Source: Psychrobacillus sp040274765 (GTDB lineage: Bacteria; Bacillota; Bacilli; Bacillales_A; Planococcaceae). Taken from it: a stretch of DNA of 12,740 nt. The position numbers were made by a program, and so were the translations under genes. Positions 6,899 through 12,740 of the stretch are shown here, one piece after another (positions within the stretch are counted from its first letter, which is position 1; every line of letters starts with the position of its first letter). The notes beneath the pieces are model-generated. The model searched no databases. It was not told the DNA's origin and was given only the letters and a program-made list of their open reading frames with translations. The stretch spans positions 1-12,740 of the forward strand of contig JBEMAY010000080.1 in assembly GCA_040274765.1 (NCBI GenBank), in the 5' to 3' direction.

Positions 6899-8014
6899 TT
6901 ATCGTTCTTCGATTGGAACGTATTTTTGCATTCCTGGTCCAACGTATTCTGCACGAGGACGGATTAAGCGATTGTCTGAATATTGCTCAAGAATATGAGC
7001 TACCCATCCAGAAACACGAGAAACTGCAAAAATAGGTGTAAATAAATCATGATCAATATTTAATGAATGATACACAGATGCTGAATAGAAATCTACATTT
7101 GGTGGTAAGTTCTTTTGACCAGTTACGATTTCTTCAATGCGTACAGACATATCATATAATTTTGACTCTCCGCGAAGAGCTGTAAGTTTTTTAGACATTT
7201 CACGTAAGTGTTTCGCACGAGGATCACCTTTTCTATAAACGCGGTGACCAAAGCCCATGATTTTCACTTTATTGTCTAATTTATCTTGAACATAGCTATC
7301 TACGTTTTCAAGAGAACCAATTTCAGTTAACATTTTCATTACTTGCTCGTTTGCTCCACCATGAAGTGGTCCTTTAAGAGCACCGATAGCTGAAACAACG
7401 CCAGAGTAAATATCTGAAAGAGTTGCTACACAAACACGTGCAGTGAATGTAGATGCATTTAATTCGTGATCTGCATGAAGTACTAATGCTTTGTTAAAAG
7501 CTTCTACTTCAATTTCTTCTGGCATTTCACCAGATAACATATACAAGAAGTTAGCAGCATAGCCTAGGTCTGACTTAGGAGCAACTGGCTCTAATCCTTT
7601 ACGTACACGAGAAAATGCAGTTACTAATGTAGACATTTTAGCTTGAAGTTGGATTGCTTTAAGGTAGTTTGCTTCCTCGGACATATCCTCAGCTGAATCA
7701 TCATATAATGCTAACATAGATACAGCTGTTCTAAGAGCAGTCATTGGATGAACTTGATCGATAGGATATGTTTTGAAATGATTTAAAACTTCTTGAGGTA
7801 CTGCCATGTTATCAGCAAGTTGTTGTTTTAGTTCTGCTAGCTCTGAAGCATTTGGCAGACGTTTATGCCATAAAAGGTAAACTACCTCTTCAAAACTTGC
7901 ATTATTCGTTAAATCATCGATATCATAGCCGACGTATGTAAGAGTGTCATCAATAATAGAGCTTATTGCTGACTGAGTCGCTACGATTCCTTCTAAACCA
8001 CGAGTTGACGTCAT
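6899..8014 (-). CDS. citZ: citrate synthase
   Basis: This enzyme condenses acetyl-CoA and oxaloacetate to citrate, the entry step of the TCA cycle. The 371 residues match the dimeric Gram-positive type (B. subtilis CitZ is about 372). Conserved parts are ADHELNAST with H183, GPLHGGAN with catalytic H218, MGFGHRVY with catalytic H257, and NVDFYSASV with catalytic D308, plus the C-terminal arginines in RLIRPRAEYVGP. The ATG has an AGGGGAGA site about 7 bases upstream. It is the first gene of citZ-icd-mdh and is read from the promoter at 8115-8143, next to a cre site, so carbon-catabolite repression is expected as in B. subtilis. CcpC or aconitase effects cannot be judged from the sequence. Confidence 0.97.
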   Translation of the reverse strand: MTSTRGLEGIVATQSAISSIIDDTLTYVGYDIDDLTNNASFEEVVYLLWHKRLPNASELAELKQQLADNMAVPQEVLNHFKTYPIDQVHPMTALRTAVSMLALYDDSAEDMSEEANYLKAIQLQAKMSTLVTAFSRVRKGLEPVAPKSDLGYAANFLYMLSGEMPEEIEVEAFNKALVLHADHELNASTFTARVCVATLSDIYSGVVSAIGALKGPLHGGANEQVMKMLTEIGSLENVDSYVQDKLDNKVKIMGFGHRVYRKGDPRAKHLREMSKKLTALRGESKLYDMSVRIEEIVTGQKNLPPNVDFYSASVYHSLNIDHDLFTPIFAVSRVSGWVAHILEQYSDNRLIRPRAEYVGPGMQKYVPIEER

Positions 8015-8114
8015 TTGTAATCTCCCCTTCTACAGAAAAACTGCATTATCTACTTGTCTCGTAAATAGAGTTTTACCTGTACTTAATATGTACCTTTAAA
8101 TTGCTTACTCTCGT

Positions 8115-8143
8115 ATTATAATCAATTTTGGCTATTTTGTGAA
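8115..8143 (-). promoter_or_regulatory. sigma-A-type promoter of citZ
   Basis: On the minus strand a -35 box TTCACA (8138-8143, 5 of 6 to TTGACA) is separated by exactly 17 bases from a perfect -10 box TATAAT (8115-8120). Transcription would start near 8108, giving a leader of about 94 bases before the citZ ATG. The leader holds a small GTAC/GTAC hairpin (8079-8093) but no long terminator-like structure. Confidence 0.8.
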
Positions 8144-8165
8144 TGAAAACGCTTAAAATTATTAA
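8137..8165 (+). promoter_or_regulatory. candidate promoter of ytvI, divergent from citZ
   Basis: TTGTGA (8137-8142) and TATTAA (8160-8165) are 17 bases apart on the plus strand, each 4 of 6 to the sigma-A consensus. The cre site fills the spacer. The A+T-rich sequence around TTATT/AATAA (8159-8172) forms a small palindrome. The match is modest, and a promoter for another sigma factor is possible. Confidence 0.35.
8144..8157. promoter_or_regulatory. cre site (CcpA operator)
   Basis: TGAAAACGCTTAAA fits the catabolite-responsive element consensus TGWAARCGYTWNCW except near its 3' end, where the C position is A. The core AAACGCTT is intact. It directly abuts the -35 box of the citZ promoter and also falls inside the spacer of a weaker candidate plus-strand promoter for ytvI. 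Binding of CcpA with HPr-Ser-P would be expected to repress citZ when glucose is plentiful. Confidence 0.75.
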
Positions 8166-8205
8166 AAAATAACTTTTCAATCAATTTATTCTGAGAAAAG
8201 AATGG

Positions 8206-9180
8206 ATGAATATAGTTAGTTTTCAAATAAACAAAAAAGATATTCTTACTTATTGGGTGCCCATTGGTATCATTGGGTTAATCCTTTTCATCGCTTACCC
8301 TTTAACGTTATCGATTCTATGTGGATATCTATTGTATCCAACGTCTAATTTCTTTCGCAAAAAGCTCAAGTTACCACTTATCGTAAGTGTTCTAATAACA
8401 GAGATTATTATCTTAAGTAGCTTTTTACTTTTTGTCTATTTTATCTTTCAGTCATTAGTTACCCTTATTCCACTTCTTCACGAGCACCTTTTATATTTGC
8501 CTTTTGATGACTTGCAGAAGCACCCTATATTTCTAATGTTTGAAGATAAGTTTCAAGAACTATTAAACACCATTCTAAATAATTTATTAGTCAATCTCAC
8601 TCATCTACCTACGTATGTGTTTGAAGTACTTCTTTTCAGCATTGGTCTTTTTTTTTCGTTGTATGAGTCAACTAAGGATAGACTTTGGTTTCTGATCTAT
8701 TTCCCTGAGAAAACAAGAGAATTCTTTCATCGGGCAGTCGTTAAATCTTCGGAGGTAGTTAATAGTTTTTTAGGTGTGGAAGTAAAGCTATTGTTAATAA
8801 CATTTATTTTACTTTCGATAGGTTTTAGTGTACTTGGTCTACATAATCCTATTAAAAATGCTTTCTTAATCTCTTTAGTGGATAGCATACCTTTTCTTGG
8901 GACTGGCATCATCTTAATTCCAATGAGTATTTATTTCTTTTTACTCGATGCGAAACTATTTGGCAGTATTATTCTATTGCTTTATGTTTTTGTCCAGCTA
9001 ACAAGACATATTGTAGACAACTTGCTTTGGTCTGCTTCTATGCAGATTAAAGCTGTCCATGTATTCTTCTTAAGCGCTGCGGCTGTATTGATATTCGGCT
9101 TTGTCGGTATTCTCTTCAGTCCATTCATATATTTAATAGCTAACAAATGGGGCAGTTCTATGAAGACTTCATCACGATAA
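8206..9180 (+). CDS. ytvI: AI-2E family membrane transporter, YtvI-like
   Basis: This 324-residue, highly hydrophobic protein belongs to the AI-2E transport / UPF0118 family. Membrane segments are predicted at about 17-44, 58-86, 138-155, 193-212, 218-247, 251-272 and 285-312, with a soluble stretch at 87-135. The family signature near the C-terminal half is visible as LVDSIPFLGTGIILIP (224-239). In B. subtilis the gene in this position, between the pyk/fxsA side and citZ, is ytvI, described as a sporulation integral membrane protein of about 371 residues; this one is shorter. The transported substrate is unknown. It is the only plus-strand gene here, diverges from citZ, and its last 23 bases overlap the end of fxsA. 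The start ATG has only a weak purine-rich site. The DUF441 gene ytwI that I recall beside citZ in B. subtilis is absent. Confidence 0.8.
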   Translation: MNIVSFQINKKDILTYWVPIGIIGLILFIAYPLTLSILCGYLLYPTSNFFRKKLKLPLIVSVLITEIIILSSFLLFVYFIFQSLVTLIPLLHEHLLYLPFDDLQKHPIFLMFEDKFQELLNTILNNLLVNLTHLPTYVFEVLLFSIGLFFSLYESTKDRLWFLIYFPEKTREFFHRAVVKSSEVVNSFLGVEVKLLLITFILLSIGFSVLGLHNPIKNAFLISLVDSIPFLGTGIILIPMSIYFFLLDAKLFGSIILLLYVFVQLTRHIVDNLLWSASMQIKAVHVFFLSAAAVLIFGFVGILFSPFIYLIANKWGSSMKTSSR

Positions 9181-9550
9181 CTTGACCATTCTTCATTTTC
9201 TTTCTGATCCATCTATAAAACAAAGGTTTAAATAATTTGCGTGTTGGAGAGAACAGCAATAAAAATCCAAGAAAATCAGATATAAACCCTGGTAGTATTA
9301 CTAAAATAGCACCAAGGAAAATACAAATCCCATTGATCGCTGACTCCCCCGGTGCTTGGTAGTTTTTGACGCTATCCGAGACCTCGCGAAAAGCTTTCAT
9401 GCCTTGGCGCTTTGCTACAAACCCACCAATAATCCCAGTAGCCATGATTAGTAAAAGTGTATTGAGAGCGCCTAACGACTTCCCTGCTAAAAGTAAAATA
9501 TATAACTCAATTGCAGGAATTGCTACAAACAAACCTATAATCCATTTCAT
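9158..9550 (-). CDS. fxsA: FxsA family membrane protein
   Basis: This small integral membrane protein of 130 residues matches the FxsA family. It has an N-terminal membrane segment with P12-A-I-E15, a second at about 28-45 followed by AKRQGMKAF, an amphipathic linker (about 50-70), and a hydrophobic block with ILPGFISDFLGFLLL (85-99) and P102-T-R. The basic tail is cytoplasmic. E. coli FxsA is known for reducing exclusion of phage T7 by the F plasmid; the role in Bacillales is not known. Its place just after pyk is the same as in B. subtilis. Only 32 bases separate its ATG from the pyk terminator stem, with no good promoter, so read-through from pyk is likely. An AAGGA site lies about 10 bases before the ATG. 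Confidence 0.85.
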   Translation of the reverse strand: MKWIIGLFVAIPAIELYILLLAGKSLGALNTLLLIMATGIIGGFVAKRQGMKAFREVSDSVKNYQAPGESAINGICIFLGAILVILPGFISDFLGFLLLFSPTRKLFKPLFYRWIRKKMKNGQVIVMKSS

Positions 9551-9566
9551 AAAGACACCGTCCTTC

Positions 9567-9579
9567 TATACTAAGTATA
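9567..9579. repeat. small palindrome between pyk terminator and fxsA
   Basis: TATAC (9567-9571) and GTATA (9575-9579) form an inverted repeat around a 3-base centre, exactly between the pyk terminator and the fxsA ribosome binding site. It may be a regulator site, or simply A+T-rich chance sequence. Confidence 0.25.
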
Positions 9580-9612
9580 AAACAAGTGCCTCACTTTATG
9601 TGAGGCACTTGT
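9577..9612 (-). terminator. rho-independent terminator of pfkA-pyk
   Basis: A perfect 13-base inverted repeat (ACAAGTGCCTCAC at 9582-9594, complement at 9600-9612) has a 5-base loop and is followed on the minus strand by TTTTATACTT. It begins about 32 bases after the pyk stop. The stem is the most stable in the window. The short T-run may allow some read-through into fxsA. On the plus strand it lacks a T-run. Confidence 0.85.
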
Positions 9613-9644
9613 CTTGAGAATATAAAGTTTCTTATAAGATTCAA

Positions 9645-11405
9645 TTAAATAATGCTAGCCTGTCCGTTGTAGATTACTCCACTTTCAGCATCTAACGTTA
9701 GTTCTTGACCATTTTCTATAAGTTTCGTTGCATCTTGTACCCCAACTATTACTGGGATTCCAAAGCTTAACCCTACGACAGCAGCATGACTTGTTAAGCC
9801 ACCCTCCTCCGTGATCAAGCCTTTGCAATTTTCTATAGCTGGAACCATATCTTTATCAGATCCAATCGTCACGATAATACTATCACTTGTATCCTGACCT
9901 TCTAGCTCCTTTGCATTGTTAACAACAATCGCTTTACCAAATGCAGTTTTCTTTCCAATACCTTGTCCCTTAGCTACCATATCTCCAATGACATGCACCT
10001 TCATCAAGTTAGTAGTACCTGCTTGCCCAACTGGAACTCCTGCAGTAATTACCACTAAATCTCCGTGAGTCACATAATGCTGTAAAATACTTTCCTCTAC
10101 CGCAATTTCTAATACCTCATCTGTAGAATATGCTTTTTTACCAACTATTGGATAGACTCCCCACACTAATGTTAGTAGTCTAGATGGCTTTACAGTAGAA
10201 GTCACTGCAATAATAGGCACACCAGGTCTAAATTTAGAGATCATTTTAGCTGTATGACCACTTTCAGTCGGAGCGATAACCGCTTTAACCTTTAAGTTAA
10301 TAGCAGTATGAGCAACCGCTTGCCCTATTGCATCTGTTAGATTAACTTCTCTTGCCTTGCTTAGTTTGTTCACTATAGCACGATAATCAATTGCATTTTC
10401 TGTACGTTTTGCGATTTTATCCATCGTCTGAACTGCTTCAAGTGGATATAGCCCTGCAGCTGTCTCACCAGAAAGCATAATAGCATCTGTACCGTCAAAG
10501 ATTGCGTTTGCAACGTCACTTGCCTCTGCACGTGTAGGACGAGGATTTCTTTGCATAGAGTCTAACATTTGTGTTGCGGTGATAACTGGCTTACCTGCTT
10601 CGTTACATTTTTGGATAAGCGATTTTTGAACCAACGGAACTTCCTCTGCAGGAATCTCTACCCCAAGGTCTCCCCTTGCAACCATTAAGCCATCTGAAAC
10701 TTGAAGGATTTCATCAATATTATCGACACCCTCTTGGTTTTCAATTTTAGGGATGATTTGAATATGGGATCCATTATTATTTTCTAAAAGTTCGCGAATC
10801 TCCTGTACATCTCTAGCTCTTCGGACGAAAGAAGCAGCGATGAAATCTACATCCTGTTCAATACCAAAAAGTATATCCTTCGCGTCTTTTTCTGTAATAC
10901 CTGGTAATTGCACAGAAACTCCAGGAACGTTAACGCCTTTGTTATTTTTTAAAGTCCCAGCATTTTGTACATACGTATGAATAATTCCTTTTTCTAGATC
11001 TACTCCCTTAACGATTAGCTCAACCAGTCCGTCATCTAGTAATATGGTAGACCCTTCCTGCACGTCCTCTATTAGCTTTTCATAGGAAATGGAGAAACGC
11101 TCATTATTACCAAGCACCTCAGTCATCGAGATATCAATGGATTGGCCAGACGCAAGTTCAATTGCATCATTTTCCATCTTATGTGTACGAATTTCAGGAC
11201 CTTTTGTATCCAGTAAAATCCCAACAATTTTATCTAGCCTTTTAGCCACTTTTTTAATACGTTCAATTCTTCCAGCATGCTCTTCATGACTACCATGAGA
11301 AAAGTTTAAACGAGCAACGTTCATGCCTGCCTCTATTAGCTTTTCTAGAGTTTCCTCTGATTCACTTGCCGGTCCAATTGTACAAACTATTTTAGTTTTT
11401 CTCAT
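9645..11405 (-). CDS. pyk: pyruvate kinase with C-terminal PEP-utilizer-like domain
   Basis: This enzyme transfers phosphate from phosphoenolpyruvate to ADP, the last step of glycolysis. The 586 residues are the Bacillus length (about 585), longer than the roughly 470 of E. coli PykF. The A domain (1-70, 171-345) holds R32, N34, S36 and D66, the signature IIPKIENQEGVDN with K220 and metal ligand E222, MVARGDLGVE with D246, and T278. The B domain spans 71-170 and the C domain about 350-473. An extra domain (about 480-586) has GGLTSHAAVVG (535-545), the phospho-histidine loop pattern of PEP-utilizing enzymes. In Bacillus relatives this domain does not catalyse but stabilises and modulates. The ATG has GGAAGGA about 8 bases upstream; pfkA ends 37 bases before it, so the two glycolytic genes form one operon. 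Confidence 0.97.
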   Translation of the reverse strand: MRKTKIVCTIGPASESEETLEKLIEAGMNVARLNFSHGSHEEHAGRIERIKKVAKRLDKIVGILLDTKGPEIRTHKMENDAIELASGQSIDISMTEVLGNNERFSISYEKLIEDVQEGSTILLDDGLVELIVKGVDLEKGIIHTYVQNAGTLKNNKGVNVPGVSVQLPGITEKDAKDILFGIEQDVDFIAASFVRRARDVQEIRELLENNNGSHIQIIPKIENQEGVDNIDEILQVSDGLMVARGDLGVEIPAEEVPLVQKSLIQKCNEAGKPVITATQMLDSMQRNPRPTRAEASDVANAIFDGTDAIMLSGETAAGLYPLEAVQTMDKIAKRTENAIDYRAIVNKLSKAREVNLTDAIGQAVAHTAINLKVKAVIAPTESGHTAKMISKFRPGVPIIAVTSTVKPSRLLTLVWGVYPIVGKKAYSTDEVLEIAVEESILQHYVTHGDLVVITAGVPVGQAGTTNLMKVHVIGDMVAKGQGIGKKTAFGKAIVVNNAKELEGQDTSDSIIVTIGSDKDMVPAIENCKGLITEEGGLTSHAAVVGLSFGIPVIVGVQDATKLIENGQELTLDAESGVIYNGQASII

Positions 11406-11442
11406 ACATCTAATCCTTCCTATTGCTTTAATTTATGTAATC

Positions 11443-12402
11443 TTAAATTGACAACTCTTTCGATAAGCGATACATTGCTTGATCAAATTCTTCTGTTTTT
11501 TCAAAGGCTTCCGTCATATCATAGTCTACCACTTGATGATTTTGTATTCCAATTGCACGGCCTCCAGTACCAGCCATTAAGACTTCTACAGCTTTAGCAC
11601 CAAATAAGCTAGCCAATACACGATCTCGCCCAGTAGGAGAACCACCACGCTGGATATGCCCTAGTACAGAAACTCTTGTTTCAATATTAGCATGTTCTTT
11701 TAGTTTAGCAGCAAAATCCTGTCCACTCATAACACCTTCCGCTACGACAATGATACTGTGTTTTTTTCCACGCGCTGTTCCGCTCTCTAAACGTTCAACT
11801 ACCTCAGTAATATCCATCTCTACCTCAGGAACAATGATAGTCTCTGCTCCTCCTGCAAGACCAGCCCACAAAGCCAAATCCCCAGCGTCTCTTCCCATAA
11901 CCTCTATGATAAAGGTGCGATCATGTGAAGTAGCGGTATCTCTAATTTTATCAATGCATTCGATTACTGTGTTTAGTGCAGTATCGAAACCTAATGTATA
12001 ATCTGTTCCAGGAATGTCGTTATCGATAGTACCGGGAATTCCAACACATGGGAACCCGTTTTTTGTAAGAGTCATAGAGCCACGGTAGGATCCGTCTCCC
12101 CCAATAATAACAAGCCCATCTATTTCATTGGCCTTCAGCTGTTCAATTGCTTTTAGTTGGCCTGCCTCTGTTCTGAATTCTGGACATCTAGCAGAGTAAA
12201 GCTTTGTTCCACCTCTTTGGATAATATCTCCAACAGAACCTAAATCCAGCTTTTCCATTTTTCCTTCAATTAATCCTTGATAACCATGTAAAATACCGAC
12301 AACTTCAATACCCTCAAATATAGCCTTTCTTACAACTGCACGAATTGCAGCGTTCATACCCGGAGCATCTCCGCCACTAGTTAATACACCAATACGTTTC
12401 AT
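11443..12402 (-). CDS. pfkA: ATP-dependent 6-phosphofructokinase
   Basis: This enzyme phosphorylates fructose 6-phosphate to fructose 1,6-bisphosphate, the committed step of glycolysis. The 319 residues equal the B. subtilis and B. stearothermophilus enzymes. ATP and Mg binding is shown by SGGDAPGMNA (9-18) and GGDGS (101-105, D103). Catalytic D127 and D129 lie in GTIDNDIPGTD; R162 and R171 bind substrate. The allosteric ADP/PEP site is intact: R21, R25, R154, E187, R211 and K213 all fall at the usual numbers. The frame is open to 12459, but the ATG at 12402 has GGAGG 7 bases upstream, matches the family start, and is the only start that lies downstream of the promoter at 12431-12459. It is the first gene of the pfkA-pyk operon. 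Confidence 0.97.
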   Translation of the reverse strand: MKRIGVLTSGGDAPGMNAAIRAVVRKAIFEGIEVVGILHGYQGLIEGKMEKLDLGSVGDIIQRGGTKLYSARCPEFRTEAGQLKAIEQLKANEIDGLVIIGGDGSYRGSMTLTKNGFPCVGIPGTIDNDIPGTDYTLGFDTALNTVIECIDKIRDTATSHDRTFIIEVMGRDAGDLALWAGLAGGAETIIVPEVEMDITEVVERLESGTARGKKHSIIVVAEGVMSGQDFAAKLKEHANIETRVSVLGHIQRGGSPTGRDRVLASLFGAKAVEVLMAGTGGRAIGIQNHQVVDYDMTEAFEKTEEFDQAMYRLSKELSI

Positions 12403-12430
12403 CCTATCCCCTCCAAACTTACCTCTATTA

Positions 12431-12459
12431 ACTATAAGTGTAATCTGATAAACTTTCAA
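12431..12459 (-). promoter_or_regulatory. sigma-A-type promoter of pfkA-pyk
   Basis: On the minus strand TTGAAA (12454-12459, 5 of 6) and TATAGT (12431-12436, 5 of 6) are separated by exactly 17 bases. Transcription would begin near 12424, leaving a leader of about 20 bases before the pfkA ATG. The -35 box is embedded in the T-run of the accA terminator. Confidence 0.75.
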
Positions 12460-12487
12460 AAAAAATGCGCCTATAAAGACGCATTTT
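12458..12487 (-). terminator. rho-independent terminator of accA
   Basis: On the minus strand AAAATGCG (12480-12487) pairs with CGCATTTT (12462-12469) around a 10-base loop that contains the accA stop codon, followed by further Ts. The first arm of the stem is coding sequence for the last residues of AccA. The T-run merges with the -35 box of the pfkA promoter. Confidence 0.75.
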
Positions 12488-12740
12488 CTTTGAATTGACC
12501 AATTTGCTTAAACTTATTGTATCGAGTCTCAACTAATTCTACTGGTGACAGCATGGACAGTTCTCTTAATGAACTAACAAGCACATCTTTCATATATTCA
12601 GCTTGTTTTTCTATATCTTTATGAGCACCACCATGAACTTCTCTTATAATTGTATCAATTATATTCATTTTTTTTAAGTCTGGAGCAGTAATTTTCATCG
12701 CTTCTGCAGCTTCCTTCGCTAGTGATGCATCCTTCCACAG
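12471..12740 (-). CDS. accA: acetyl-CoA carboxylase carboxyltransferase subunit alpha, C-terminal part
   Basis: The gene enters the window from the right edge; only the last 89 codons are visible, and they stay open to position 12740. The fragment begins LWKDASLAKEAAEAMKITAP and ends in SPVELVETRYNKFKQIGQF, matching the C-terminal end of Bacillus AccA as I remember it. AccA with AccD forms the carboxyltransferase that transfers CO2 from carboxybiotin to acetyl-CoA, giving malonyl-CoA for fatty-acid synthesis. The active-site part lies outside the window. A Met at 12698 is internal and is not the start. Its terminator overlaps the stop codon, so pfkA seems to be transcribed on its own from the promoter directly downstream. 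Confidence 0.93.
   Translation of the reverse strand: MWKDASLAKEAAEAMKITAPDLKKMNIIDTIIREVHGGAHKDIEKQAEYMKDVLVSSLRELSMLSPVELVETRYNKFKQIGQFKENASL

Noticed and set aside
8015..8108. Iron-responsive-element-like or riboswitch structure in the citZ leader
   Set aside because: The only stems are a 4-base GTAC/GTAC pair and a 3-base CAG/CTG pair; the leader is too short for known riboswitches and lacks the CAGUG loop.
12403..12459. N-terminal extension of pfkA by 19 residues
   Set aside because: It would start upstream of the -10 box, does not match the family, and the ATG at 12402 has a strong GGAGG site.
12447..12459. cre-like sequence TGAAAGTTTATCA at pfkA
   Set aside because: It lacks the central CG of the CcpA site and coincides with the -35 box and spacer of the promoter.

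Overview
The window looks like a chromosomal housekeeping segment of a low-G+C Gram-positive bacterium of the order Bacillales. The proteins closely resemble those of Bacillus subtilis, and the gene order accA-pfkA-pyk-fxsA-ytvI-citZ-icd-mdh-phoP-phoR is the one known from Bacillus relatives. A D-aspartate-ligase-like ATP-grasp enzyme follows phoR. D-amino-acid cross-bridged (A4-type) peptidoglycan is common in Lysinibacillus, Viridibacillus, Kurthia and other Planococcaceae, so I infer that family. The genus cannot be fixed from this sequence alone.

Layout from the right end, following transcription of the minus strand. The 3' end of accA (acetyl-CoA carboxylase) stops in a terminator whose U-tract carries the -35 box of the pfkA promoter. 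pfkA and pyk (irreversible steps of glycolysis) form a tight pair that ends in a strong hairpin terminator. fxsA follows directly and converges with ytvI, the only plus-strand gene; the two coding regions overlap by 23 bases. ytvI and citZ diverge from a 191-base region with a clear citZ promoter and a near-perfect cre (CcpA) site. citZ-icd-mdh is a TCA-branch operon whose two internal gaps are both 81 bases long and each hold one hairpin. It ends in a terminator. A 337-base gene-free region follows, then a second minus-strand group: a MaoC-like hot-dog protein, phoP, phoR and the ATP-grasp ligase. This group ends in tandem hairpins beside what looks like the edge of a dispersed Bacillales repeat.

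As a whole the window joins glycolysis, fatty-acid and TCA entry with phosphate-responsive two-component signalling. The point of most interest is the coupling of a probable peptidoglycan cross-bridge ligase to phoR, which suggests that wall cross-bridge synthesis is transcribed with the phosphate/teichoic-acid sensor. Other points worth a second look are a shortened PhoR sensor, a MaoC-like protein with Tyr in place of the expected catalytic His, and compact overlapping control signals. I see no CRISPR array, tRNA, rRNA, insertion sequence or phage gene, and no convincing new multi-gene defence or mobile system.
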